Below the pieces are notes generated by a model. It was not told the origin of the DNA, made no database searches, and saw nothing but the letters and a program-made list of their open reading frames with translations. From positions 62,001-126,000 of the forward strand of contig JACRDG010000048.1 of the NCBI GenBank assembly GCA_016218715.1: a stretch of 64,000 nt of DNA, written 5' to 3'. Positions 52,548 through 62,200 of the stretch are shown one piece after another; positions within the stretch are counted from its first letter, which is position 1; the number at the start of each line of letters is the position of its first letter. The position numbers and the translations under genes were made by a program. Source of the stretch: Desulfomonile tiedjei. Lineage in GTDB: Bacteria; Desulfobacterota; Desulfomonilia; Desulfomonilales; Desulfomonilaceae.

Positions 52548-55190
52548 TCACGCGAAAAAGTCTGCCAGCACCCTGAACAACAGTACGGCAAAACCAAGTG
52601 CCACTATTCCGTGCGGAACATATTCACGCAGAGACTCTGCCAGAGAAATCTGGCTGCCGCGGCTGAGTTTCCATGATACTACCAGGGTGCCCAGGACGCC
52701 TATCACTATGAGTAGTCGCTGCAGGAAGAGCGTCCAGGCAGGAGGAATGGTGATCACGAGTTGCTGGAACAACTCGAAGTGGAATGTCTGCCACAGCAGG
52801 ATGGGAAAGTACACTCCCAGATGAATGAAATAATAGAGATGAAAAGCCATATAACCGGACAGCACCAGCGGAAGCAGCGCCAGACCGTAGCGGGCCAAAT
52901 TTTCACGGGCCGTTTCGCCGGAAGAGCGGGATGAAATGACCGAAGCGACTATTACGAGTCCGTTGGCCCCCACCACCACCAGCAGAAAGAACAGGCTGAA
53001 CCGCACGATCTCGGGGAGCATCCCCGCGTAAGCGAACCACGCATCGTACGTCCGTGAGTGACGGAGGAGGTCGCTCAGGAGTCCGCCCAACATACTGACC
53101 ACCAACACCGCTGTGATCGCCCCGGTCTGCTTCATCTCCCACAGTTCGCTTCCCGGTACTCTCACGTTGAGGTTTATTGCTGCGTACGGACAATTCTTTA
53201 TGCAGTTCGCGCACATTTTGCAGAACCGGTTGCTGCGGATCGAAGGGGCCACTTGACCGAACGGGCAGCCTTCCCGCTCCGCGGTTCCGGTGAAGCACTC
53301 GTTGGACGTGCATTGCGTCGAGCACAGGTTTCGGTCGGCTCGTAATTCGAATGGGGAGACCTTGGCAAACACCCCCATCATTCCGCCCAGAGGACACAAG
53401 TACCGACACCACGACTGACGCTCGAAAATCACCGATACCACCGCGGCCAGCAGAAGAATCGTCAGCAGCAATAGGCCTGTGTTGAAAGGTGAGCTTCTCA
53501 TGTTGGTAGCCGTCTCAAGCCAGATGATGAAAAGAGCGGAACCCGCGATAATGAGATCGCTGTGATGCTTGAGAGACGGAGGAAAAGGAATTTCCAACGC
53601 CAGGATCTTCTTGGCTAAGTGGCTCAAGGTCCCCATAGGGCATATGGAACACCAGAACCGGGCCCAGAGGAAGGAGCCGAAGACCATGGTGGGCCACCCA
53701 ATCGCCCAACTGAACAGGCCGCCGGGGTTCTGCATGGGATCCGCCGGCCCCAAGAAGAGCAAGACTACCAGAATGAAGAAGAACGGAGCCGCGGCGCTCT
53801 GAAAGATGGCAGGAAACAGCGGGCTCTTGAGCGCTCGCCTCAGAGCCGGAACCTGCATCAGGTTTATCTTCCCCTCCGGCTCTACGCTTCTCAGGTCGAA
53901 GTAGACGTGATTAGGCCGTATGTAGCCGTCATCGGAGAGGAGGACCGCTCGTTTGAGGGTCGTGGCAAGTTCCCGATCATTCCCCGGCCACGAATAGCTC
54001 ACGAGAACCTTGACCGTCTCTTTGGGGAGTCGCCGTGCATCCTTGTGAAGCTCTTGACAGTAATGGTTCACATAGTGCTCGGCCAGCAAAGGAATCTCTT
54101 TCTTGCGCTTGCGCAAGGGAGGGATGACAAGGGAATTCGTCAGCAGCCAGGAAAGGAGCGGATGCTTTTCTGCGGAGATTTCCGAAGCATCCAGGTTCGT
54201 CGTCCCGATCAGCCGAAAATCGATGTTCTGCAGACTGCTGCCGCCCACACGACGGAAGACTCCCGTCTTGAGCGCGTCGAGGAGCCGCGTCTGCATTACC
54301 GGCGTCAACTGTTCCACTCCCTTGACAAGCAGCGTTCCTTCCTCGGTCAACTCGAGGTAGCCCGGGGTCTCGATGATGGACTTCCCGTCTTCGCTGCGCG
54401 TCTCTGAGCCGAAGAATAGGTGCATCTGTCGTTCGGTCGCATCCGCGGCCGGTTCGGGGAGTTCGCAGTAATCGCCGACCGCGACTGTCTCACCGACCGG
54501 CCCCACGAGGTCCAGGTACAGGAAAACCCTCTTGTGAAACGGGCTCATGCCGTACAGGGCGTGAGCGAGAAACTCCTTACCCACGCCGGTCTCACCACCG
54601 ACGAGCACGTGCACGTCCGACTGCGCAAGTTGGTCCAGCGTTGTCTTGACCCGGCGTCGCACCGTTTCGCTGACGAAGTAATCAGGGAAGAGGTGTTCCT
54701 GACGGCTGATGAGGTTCTGGAGGGCTCGCTTCTTCTTGAGCTTCTTGTACACGCTCCAGTCGAGCCGTATTACCTTGCGTGCCAGGTTCTTTAGGACGCT
54801 GATCGCGCAGTCCGGCGACTCCCGAAGCAACTCCCCGAATTTTTCCCCGGGGATTTCAAGAACCCCACAGGCTTCAGCCGCCCGGACCGCGAAATTCTCC
54901 GGTGCAGGGCGCCCGGTGAAATAGCTCACCTCACCGATGAGGTCGCCGGAAGTGATGGTTTCTACCGGGATCTCCTGGCCGTCACGTTCCAGGAAGACCA
55001 CCGAAGCCCTTCCGGTGATCAGCAGACGGATCGTGTCTCCGCTGTCACCGGGCCGGACGATGAAATGGCCTGCAGCGTACTCGGTGAGCGAGCCTTTGTT
55101 CCAGAGTGCGTTTCGGACAGGCTCGGGGAGTTCTGCCAACGCGGTCGGTTCAGGCTCGCTGAAGGAAGTTTCGGATGTGGAGTCAGTCAT
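52548..55190 (-). CDS. cNMP-binding / degenerate sigma-54 AAA+ / membrane polyferredoxin fusion
   Basis: 880 residues. Residues about 20-140 are a Crp-like cyclic-nucleotide-binding domain (VRPGDSGDTIRLLITGRASV; SGDLIGEVSYFTGRPAPENF). Residues about 175-430 match NtrC-type AAA+ domains: Walker A GGETGVGKEFLAHALY is intact, but Walker B reads GTLLVKGVEQ (usually G-T-L-F-L-D-E) and the sigma-54-contacting GAFTGA loop is absent. Sensor II WPGNDREL remains. From about 465 come membrane helices with NapH/NosR-type cysteines (CSICPMG; CRYLCPLGG; CTSNECFTG; CKMCANCIKNCP). No DNA-binding HTH exists. It is probably a membrane redox protein gated by cyclic nucleotide and ATP binding. Confidence 0.85.
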   Translation of the reverse strand: MTDSTSETSFSEPEPTALAELPEPVRNALWNKGSLTEYAAGHFIVRPGDSGDTIRLLITGRASVVFLERDGQEIPVETITSGDLIGEVSYFTGRPAPENFAVRAAEACGVLEIPGEKFGELLRESPDCAISVLKNLARKVIRLDWSVYKKLKKKRALQNLISRQEHLFPDYFVSETVRRRVKTTLDQLAQSDVHVLVGGETGVGKEFLAHALYGMSPFHKRVFLYLDLVGPVGETVAVGDYCELPEPAADATERQMHLFFGSETRSEDGKSIIETPGYLELTEEGTLLVKGVEQLTPVMQTRLLDALKTGVFRRVGGSSLQNIDFRLIGTTNLDASEISAEKHPLLSWLLTNSLVIPPLRKRKKEIPLLAEHYVNHYCQELHKDARRLPKETVKVLVSYSWPGNDRELATTLKRAVLLSDDGYIRPNHVYFDLRSVEPEGKINLMQVPALRRALKSPLFPAIFQSAAAPFFFILVVLLFLGPADPMQNPGGLFSWAIGWPTMVFGSFLWARFWCSICPMGTLSHLAKKILALEIPFPPSLKHHSDLIIAGSALFIIWLETATNMRSSPFNTGLLLLTILLLAAVVSVIFERQSWCRYLCPLGGMMGVFAKVSPFELRADRNLCSTQCTSNECFTGTAEREGCPFGQVAPSIRSNRFCKMCANCIKNCPYAAINLNVRVPGSELWEMKQTGAITAVLVVSMLGGLLSDLLRHSRTYDAWFAYAGMLPEIVRFSLFFLLVVVGANGLVIVASVISSRSSGETARENLARYGLALLPLVLSGYMAFHLYYFIHLGVYFPILLWQTFHFELFQQLVITIPPAWTLFLQRLLIVIGVLGTLVVSWKLSRGSQISLAESLREYVPHGIVALGFAVLLFRVLADFFA

Positions 55191-55446
55191 GTTTCGAGGG
55201 TTCTGGCTCGGCCGCCGACTTTCTGCACAGGTATCCGGGCCGGCGTATGGATAACAGTCTAGCGCTCCCCACAAGGTTCTGTCAATGTTCCGGGATCTTG
55301 GGTCACTCAGGTGAGGTCTGATGCCGCTTCGCGTTCTCCAAGGGCTCGGCGCAGACAGCGGCCGGCCCTACTGAACATCCAGGAGCAGGGACCCCAAGGG
55401 AGACACCGTACTTGCGAAAAGGTGTACTGAGTCTCTGCCACAGAGG

Positions 55447-56088
55447 TCAGATGAAGCGAATAGTTCCGTCTTTGATCTCGCAGATCTTGTCTGCCGTCTT
55501 CTGCACGAAATCTTTGTCGTGGGAGATTAGGATGTAGGAGAGATTCGACTCCCGGAGGATTTCAACGAGTCGCTGGGTCGTTTCTTCGTCCAGACCGGTG
55601 GTGGGCTCGTCCAGGACCAGCAATTCCGGCTCCATGGCCAGCACGGTGGCCAAAGATACCAGGCGCTTCTCGCCGCCGGAGAGTTGATAGGTGAGTCGCT
55701 CTTCAAATCCCTCGAGCTGCAGCGACTCGAGCGTGCGGGCGACGATCTGTTTAGCCTCGTCGGGGCTTTTGCCGAGATTCAAGGGGCCGAACGCCACATC
55801 CTCCAGGACCGTCGGGCAGAAGAGCTGATCGTCGGCATCCTGGAACAGGAATCCGATCCGGCCGCGGATTTCTGCAAAATCCCCTTCAACCTTCCGTTGC
55901 TTGCCGAAGATCTCCACCTCACCCGATTCCGGTTTCAGCAGCCCCATGATGATATGGCAGAGCGTGGTCTTACCCGCCCCGTTGGGGCCGACGAGACCGA
56001 TTCGATCCCCCGGTTCCACGTGAAAGGTCAATCCATCCAAGAGATAGGTCGAATTGTACTTGAACCGAATCGCCCGGAGCCGAATCAT
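55447..56088 (-). CDS. nikO: Nickel/cobalt ECF transporter ATPase
   Basis: 213 residues from ATG 56088, overlapping the end of the permease gene (ATGA). ECF-type ATPase with Walker A GLVGPNGAGKTTLC, Q-loop FLFQDADDQLFC (the D-D-Q-L-F form of CbiO/NikO), signature QLSGGEKRLVSLA, Walker B LLVLDEPTTGLD and switch ISHDKDF. The short length lacks the C-terminal extension of EcfA. It couples ATP hydrolysis to metal uptake with the next three genes. Confidence 0.9.
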   Translation of the reverse strand: MIRLRAIRFKYNSTYLLDGLTFHVEPGDRIGLVGPNGAGKTTLCHIIMGLLKPESGEVEIFGKQRKVEGDFAEIRGRIGFLFQDADDQLFCPTVLEDVAFGPLNLGKSPDEAKQIVARTLESLQLEGFEERLTYQLSGGEKRLVSLATVLAMEPELLVLDEPTTGLDEETTQRLVEILRESNLSYILISHDKDFVQKTADKICEIKDGTIRFI

Positions 56089-56828
56089 CTCACCACCAGA
56101 AGCCCCGCTGCCGCCACGAAGCTGCAGGCAGCCAGAACATAGTCGGATCGCCTCATATCGTAATGGTGAAGGATGTAGAACCTGTCCTTGAACCCGCGAC
56201 ATTTCATCGCGGCCACGATTCTCTTGGAACGATCGAAGCTCCGGACGAGAAGCATCCCGACCAGGTACGCGTACGAACGGTACGTGTGCAGGTCAGTGCG
56301 CGGGATGAAGCCACGAACCTTCATGGCCTTTACCAGCTTTCCGTACTCCTCGTGGATGACGTGCAGATAGCGGTAACAGAAGAATAAGAGGTGTACCAGC
56401 TTGTCCGGGACCCCCATGTGACTCAGCGCGTGCACGAGCACGAATATCCGCGATGTCCCGAGAAGGGCGATGACCGTCAGCACAATCGCATTCGATTTGA
56501 GGGTTATCTGAAGAGCCTGATCGACGCCTTCACCGTACACGGCCAGGGGGCCGACCGTGCCGATCGCCTCGCCGCGAGCGGTAAAAGGTAACAAGAACCA
56601 AAGGAAGACCGTAAATACGTTGACCACCGCGAGGCGACGCAGCACGCTGCCGAAACCGATTCGCGCTGCCAGGACAAGCACCAACGCCAACGCCAGGGCA
56701 GCCAGCTCTCCGTTTACCGAACTATGCAACGCAACCACGATGGAAAAGACCACGGTCGCGGTGATCTTCACCCTGGGATCCATTCGATGGATAAAGGATT
56801 CTCCCGGAGCAAATTCTTCTATCTGCAT
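56085..56828 (-). CDS. nikQ: Nickel/cobalt ECF transporter transmembrane subunit Q
   Basis: 247-residue membrane protein (about five to six helices) with the two EcfT coupling motifs, AMKVRGF and AMKCRGFKDRF (A-R-G type), that contact the ATPase. It begins MQIEEFAPGESFIHRMDPRVK, the usual CbiQ/NikQ N-terminus. It overlaps nikO by four bases and follows the M subunit by 59 bases. Confidence 0.9.
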   Translation of the reverse strand: MQIEEFAPGESFIHRMDPRVKITATVVFSIVVALHSSVNGELAALALALVLVLAARIGFGSVLRRLAVVNVFTVFLWFLLPFTARGEAIGTVGPLAVYGEGVDQALQITLKSNAIVLTVIALLGTSRIFVLVHALSHMGVPDKLVHLLFFCYRYLHVIHEEYGKLVKAMKVRGFIPRTDLHTYRSYAYLVGMLLVRSFDRSKRIVAAMKCRGFKDRFYILHHYDMRRSDYVLAACSFVAAAGLLVVR

Positions 56829-56887
56829 ACCTTCGCCTCAATTTGCGGTAAAAGCCTTCTCTTTGCCGTACCGACCGGCCAGCACCT

Positions 56888-57493
56888 TTACGCGTACCCT
56901 TGCAGCATTTCCGGGCGGACCCGACGGACAAATTCTACAATGAAGACCGTCACGATCCCTTCGACCACCATCACCGGCACATGCGCGGCCACGACGAGCC
57001 ATGCCGCGGTCTGGAACGACTCACCGGTAACCACCAGGGAGCAGGCAACGAGAATTCCCGAGAGTAATACCGCACCTGCACCCGCGGAGAATTCCGCCAC
57101 GGTCCTGACAGCCGGATTCGCGCTGTTGAGCCCAAAGCTGCACACATACCCCACCAACACGGCGGGTGCGCCCATATTGAACGCGTTCAGGCCGAGAGTC
57201 GTCAGTCCTCCGAAGTTGAACAGGATCGCTTGAAGCGTCAACCCTACGAGAATCGCAGGAAACGCGAGCCATCCTAATAACAGACCGCACAGACCGTTCA
57301 GCACCAGGTGAGCCGCAACCGGCCCTACCGGCACATGGATCAGTGCGGCCACAAAGAACACGGCCGACAGAACCGCCACCCCTGGAAGTTGTTCGTAATC
57401 CATCCTCTTGAGGCCGAAAACGGTCGCGCCCGCGGTCAGAGCCGCTCCCGTCGCGAGCACCGGGGCACTCAGCACACCTTCCGCTATGTGCAT
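56888..57493 (-). CDS. nikM: Nickel/cobalt ECF transporter substrate-binding subunit M
   Basis: 201 residues. The N-terminal MHIAEGVLSAPVLA gives the M-H-I metal site (amino terminus plus His2) of CbiM/NikM, with HVPVGPVAAHLV containing further conserved histidines and seven hydrophobic segments. It starts 10 bases after nikK. Absence of cbiN and presence of the periplasmic K protein point to nickel and not cobalt, which is inference. Confidence 0.9.
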   Translation of the reverse strand: MHIAEGVLSAPVLATGAALTAGATVFGLKRMDYEQLPGVAVLSAVFFVAALIHVPVGPVAAHLVLNGLCGLLLGWLAFPAILVGLTLQAILFNFGGLTTLGLNAFNMGAPAVLVGYVCSFGLNSANPAVRTVAEFSAGAGAVLLSGILVACSLVVTGESFQTAAWLVVAAHVPVMVVEGIVTVFIVEFVRRVRPEMLQGYA

Positions 57494-57503
57494 CGTTCAC
57501 CAC

Positions 57504-58289
57504 CTATTCCATGGGGTACGCGTGTACCCACAGGACCGCTCCCATTTCGACCTTCTTATCCTGCCCCTCATGCTTGATCGGTTCCGGACCTTCCAGAAGA
57601 GCTGAAAATCCCCACCATCCCGCCTTGGGCATTCCGTACGAGAAGACGCCGTTCCCGTCAGTCTTGACCACCTGAGCTACGTGGGTGCTGGTAGGGGCCT
57701 TTGTTTTTCCCTTACCCCACCATTCGACCTCGACCTCAGCGTCGGCGACGGGCTTGCCGTCCTTGAGCACCTGGCCCGTGAATACGTTCCCCGCGTACAG
57801 GCTGTACGGCCGCGAGCGCGGAACGATTTCGACCGGGATCCCTCCCGGGCTCGCGATGGGTTTGTCCCATCCTTCCTTCGCGGCCAGCGCGTCAACAATC
57901 ACTTTGGTGAAATGAACGATGAACTTCTCCTCAGCCGGTTCCCAGTAGGGCGCGGGTTCCACGAAGAAGATGTAATCCGCGGGCTTCCGGATTTTGTACG
58001 TCGTCTCCCACGTGGACTTGCCATCGACCTTCTTTTCCTGGAGGGTTCCCAGGAGATCGGTGACCACGCCATCGGAGATCACTCCGAATTTCTTGGGCTT
58101 GTCCATCTGCATCTGCGGCCCACCCTCGAACGGGTGCGTGAACTGCACCAACAGCTTGATTTCCTTCGGGTCATCCTTGTCCACGGCGTCCTTCGACGGT
58201 ATGATCATGGCGAAATGAGCTGCGGCGGGTGCGCAGAAGAGGACCGCGGCCACGAATGCGAGGATTGATGCAGGAAAGCGTCTCTTCAC
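57504..58289 (-). CDS. nikK: Periplasmic DUF4198 protein of the nickel transporter (NikK-like)
   Basis: 261 residues: a signal peptide (LAFVAAVLFCAPAAAHFAMI, with the mature His near the N-terminus) and the DUF4198 beta-sandwich (AHFAMIIPSKDAVDKD; LLVQFTHPFEGGPQMQM; MGAVLWVHAYPME). In nikKMQO operons this protein replaces CbiN/NikLN and assists nickel capture through its N-terminal A-H-x motif after cleavage. Its place as the first gene of the operon is usual. Confidence 0.88.
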   Translation of the reverse strand: MKRRFPASILAFVAAVLFCAPAAAHFAMIIPSKDAVDKDDPKEIKLLVQFTHPFEGGPQMQMDKPKKFGVISDGVVTDLLGTLQEKKVDGKSTWETTYKIRKPADYIFFVEPAPYWEPAEEKFIVHFTKVIVDALAAKEGWDKPIASPGGIPVEIVPRSRPYSLYAGNVFTGQVLKDGKPVADAEVEVEWWGKGKTKAPTSTHVAQVVKTDGNGVFSYGMPKAGWWGFSALLEGPEPIKHEGQDKKVEMGAVLWVHAYPME

Positions 58290-58331
58290 CCTTCGGTCTC
58301 CTCCGAATCAGGCAGAAGTACGGGAAGCTGA

Positions 58332-58347
58332 TCGTATTACATTACGA
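58332..58347. promoter_or_regulatory. Possible operator before nikK
   Basis: TCGTA-TTACAT-TACGA is an interrupted palindrome about 45 bases upstream of nikK. Nearby TTGTGG, 17 bases, TAATAC could be a weak promoter on the minus strand. A metal-responsive repressor site (NikR or similar) is a guess from position only. Confidence 0.3.
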
Positions 58348-58473
58348 AATCTCGTGCCACAAGGCAAGCTTTTTTTCGCAACCGGTGATACGAGGAAACG
58401 CTTGATGAGACGTCGAGGATGGGGCATAGATACCCCGGTCGAGACACTGACATTCGCGCACAAGGGGTGCCCG

Positions 58474-58710
58474 ATGCACGTCCAAAGATCTCGCACGAGG
58501 AGCCGCGCCGTCGCTGTGGCCGGGACAATCTGTCTGGCCCTTATTACAGCCTCGTGTTCATCGACCGGCATCTTTCCCTGGTCAACCGACGTGGATCGCG
58601 GAACCGTTATGGAGAATCAGCCCGGGAGCAGGATTCCGCTCCCTCCCAGCGTTCACGATTTCGACCGGAATCAGCAGGACGATGTGCCACAGTCTCCAGA
58701 GCGGAGGTGA
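58474..58710 (+). CDS. Small predicted lipoprotein
   Basis: 78 residues from ATG 58474, divergent from nikK. A basic N-terminus (MHVQRSRTRSRAVAVAG) is followed by a hydrophobic stretch and lipobox LITASC, after which the mature chain is short, polar and Pro/Asp-rich (VHDFDRNQQDDVPQS). The frame is open further upstream. No family is recognised. AAGGGG lies a few bases before the ATG. Confidence 0.5.
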   Translation: MHVQRSRTRSRAVAVAGTICLALITASCSSTGIFPWSTDVDRGTVMENQPGSRIPLPPSVHDFDRNQQDDVPQSPERR

Positions 58711-58851
58711 TCGAGGCAAACGTCGAGGCTCGGGGTCTGTCCACAAATAAGTGTTGATCGACAACCTTTGCCACTTGCTGGCTTGTCCAGGAGTGCTCCT
58801 GTTCTGAAATACGCTGTCATACCGTACTTTACTCCATCCTCCGTTCCGTAG

Positions 58852-58903
58852 GGCCCGGCGTCCCTGCCGGGCCGTCGTGAACGACCGGCACGGAGGCCGG
58901 TCG
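58852..58903. repeat. Paired REP-like hairpins
   Basis: GGCCCGGC...GCCGGGCC (58852-58873) and CGACCGGC...GCCGGTCG (58882-58903) are adjacent GC-rich hairpins of REP/BIME style. A copy of the 32363 repeat lies at 59023-59045, followed by its inverted form. The 575-base gap 58711-59285 otherwise holds no gene. Confidence 0.6.
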
Positions 58904-59231
58904 CTACCATCGAAGACGGCTGTTGCCCTGACAGGAGGAACGAGAATCCGTGATCGTATTTAGGAAACGGAGACTAACTACTCGTTTTCGCTAGTTCAGT
59001 CGCGCATTTCGGGGGCCTTGGTGGGACAGGCATCTTGCGTGTCATTTCTGAATGGACCGGCAAGATGACGGCCCCACTGGACAGCCACGAGCTTGCCCAT
59101 AAGCGACGCCGTAATTGCGAAATCCTGTACTAAGCCGTGTGTGCCCATACACTGCCAAGCGGATGTTCGTGACCCCGACCTCACCCCGGACGCTTCCAGC
59201 GCCGGCAATAACAGAGAGTTGTTGAAAGGGG

Positions 59232-59268
59232 TGCCGGGGGGACTTCTTGCGAGGAGTTGCCCCCGGCA
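59232..59268 (-). terminator. Hairpin after the alpha-2-macroglobulin gene
   Basis: TGCCGGGGG pairs with CCCCCGGCA around a 19-base loop directly downstream of the leftward gene. A clear T-run is missing, so termination is likely but not certain. Confidence 0.5.
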
Positions 59269-59285
59269 ATCAGGAACAGCCTCCT

Positions 59286-62200
59286 CTATTTTGCTGCGGG
59301 CAGAACTTTTATCCTGCGGCCGAGGGTTTTGCCGAAACGGTCCGGATCGTACATGAGCGACACCCGCGAGCCCCGCATCCAGTAATCTCCTTCCGAGGTG
59401 GCTCGTGCCAGATACGAGTATCGATAATTCGCGTACCACGAGTGATCCTTGAAGATCCTGACGCCATCGTCGCGGAACTCCGAGTGGCTTGGCTTCAACA
59501 GGTAGGAACCCTCGGACCAGCCCTCGAAATCCGATTTCGACTTCGGTTCCTCTTGAGCGCCCTCGGTCTTGAGGTCCGGATTCACTGGCACCAGCCCTGC
59601 GGGAACAGGGTCTTCCAGCACAAGGTACTCGAGTCTCTCGCCGAACCCGGTCTCACCCGGTCTCGGGATCCCGATTTCGAGTGTTACCCTCACCACATCG
59701 CCCACCCGGATTTCGTCCTTACCATTGAGGTTCTCCGTCTTTTTGGTCAATGAGAATCCCTTTTCGAGCTGTGATGGGTCGGTAGCCATATCCGGGTACG
59801 TAATGGAGAGGGTATAGTTGACAAGGGTGTCCTTGTCGGCCTTGAGGCCGATCTTCCCGTCTTCCAGGAGTCTGTCGATCGGAACTGCCACATTGGCCGT
59901 GGCCTGGGAAACCTCTACCTGGACGGGCTTGTCTCCACCCAGATCCACGCTGACCAGGACCTTCCCGATTTGCCCTGCCGCTTTCCCCTCATAGTACTTG
60001 CTCAGCGCAAGGAGCGCCCAGCCCGTGTCCGCGGTGGAGTTCCATTTACCATCCGACTTGAGGCTGTTCATGAGAAGACCGGCCCATGAATCCGCCTGGC
60101 TCTTGAGACCGCCTATCTCGGTTGCGGCCATGAGACATACGGCCATCTTGCGAACCGACGAGTTGTAGTAGTCGTATTTCTTGGGATCAATCCCCGGTTT
60201 GAGCTTGGTCAGCATGGGCCGGAGTTTTTCCGGCGGGAGGTAGCCGATCTTCTTGGCCACGAGCAGGAGCAACGCCTTCCCCTGGTCGCCCAGCGAGTCG
60301 TACATATGGAAGAACCGCTCGAATTCCGCTCGATCGAGCACGCCGCCATTGGCGAGATCGAGCAGCACATACTCCCGGACCCATTGCGATCCGTGGTACC
60401 GGTCTTCAGACTCACCGTCAAAGAGGCCTTGCCGGAGGAACTTCAGGGCCATCTCCATCCGCTTGGTCGGCACCTTATAACCAGCCTGGCTGGCAGCAGT
60501 GAGTGCGAAGGTCGCGTACATCGTCCCCCACCACGACGTTTCCAGTGACCCGGGCCAGTACGAGAACCCGCCATCCGCCAACTGCATGGAAAGCAGACGG
60601 TCCACACCGCCTTCCATGAAGCGGTCCACGTCCTTGACCGAGATCCCTGGAAATGCGCCCGCTTCACACAGCCCGCGGATTCCTGCCAGCGGAATGATCC
60701 CGGAACTGGTCTGTTCCACGCAGCCGTACGGGTAGTGCAGTAGGTATTTCAGGCCCGGAGCGATCTTGCTCCAGTTGGTGAGACTCAGGCTCAGGTGCGC
60801 CTGCAGATCCTGCGGGGAAATGTCGTCCGGTTTTAAGGTCTTCAAGATGTCGGGGAGCTTGAAGGCTACTTCTCCGCGCTTGGAGAAACTCCCGAGGATC
60901 GCGCGGTGGACTGGCATGTACCGGGAATGAATCGGGAATTCCTGTTGTATGGCATCATCGTACGTTGCCGACGCGGTGGCGAGCTTGCCCACGAATCGGA
61001 TGAGGGCCTGATCCGCACCCCCCACGGCCTGGACCGTGGCGGGGAGCGTCGAGGATCCGTAGGGGGCCAACTCCTCGGAAGAACGACTCAAATCTATCTT
61101 CAGGTCCTTGGAAGCGTCCGCCGCGAGCGAGGCCTTCCCTTTCTCCTTGGTCTTGTTCTGGAGCGTCACCGGGAAGGTGAGCTTGTCTCCGGGCACCATG
61201 AACCTGGGTGGAGACGGATCGACGAAGAATTCCTTCGTCACGACCATCTTCCGATCCGCTGACGCGAAGCCCGCGTCACGGTCGCAGGCCACCGCGTAGA
61301 TCCGGTACGTGGTGGTCGAATCGGGCAGGTCGAACTCCACGGTTGCACGACCCGACTTGTCGGTCAGCAGCGCGGGGTTGAAGTATGCCACCGGTCGGAA
61401 GTCCTTGCGGAACTTCAGGCTCGCGGCCATCAGGCCCAAGCCCATGCCGCCGCCGGTCAGTGGCCGAGTCGTGAACATCCGGAAGAGGTCCTGGCTCACC
61501 AGCGCGAGCCTCAGATCTCCGGAGAATACCGCCAGAGGCAGGTTGAAATTGTTCAAAGAGGAGAGTTCCGGGGTCTTGTACCGGGTCAAGGCCAGCACCG
61601 CTTCATCGACCACGCATACGGCAAGTTCCGCCATCGCTCCTTGCTTGCCTTCGTCGGACACGCGAAACGTCAGGCTCTTTTTCTCTCCAGGGCGACCTTT
61701 GAGTTCTGCAACGTCAGGGGCGATCTCCACTTTGAACTTCTTGGTGTCGCTCCTGATGCTGACGTTCGCGTATCCGTGGTACACGGTGGGGATATCGGTG
61801 TCCACCTGCGACGGGTAGACCGGGTAGTCTTCCCGGCCGGCCGCGGCAATGAACGAAACATAGACGTTGGGCCGGAAGCCCTCAGTCGCGGTAAACTGCG
61901 CGGAGCCGTCCGTGCCGTTCACCTGGATGACCCGGTATTCGAGGATTTCGTCTTTCTCCACGGCTACCAAGCAGTTCTTGACCGGCCTGCTGGTATGGAA
62001 ACCCATACGGATCGGTTCTCCGACACGGTATTCCTTCTTAGTCATGGAAACCATGACCTCATTGCTGGTGGGGACTTCCTTCTCGGTTCGCTCTCGCATC
62101 CAGTCGTCGTACTGCTGCCACCCGACCTTGAAGAGGGTTTGACTGGAGTACTGTCCAGCCTTTTCCTGATAGGTGAACGAGATCAAGTAATCGCCGTAGT

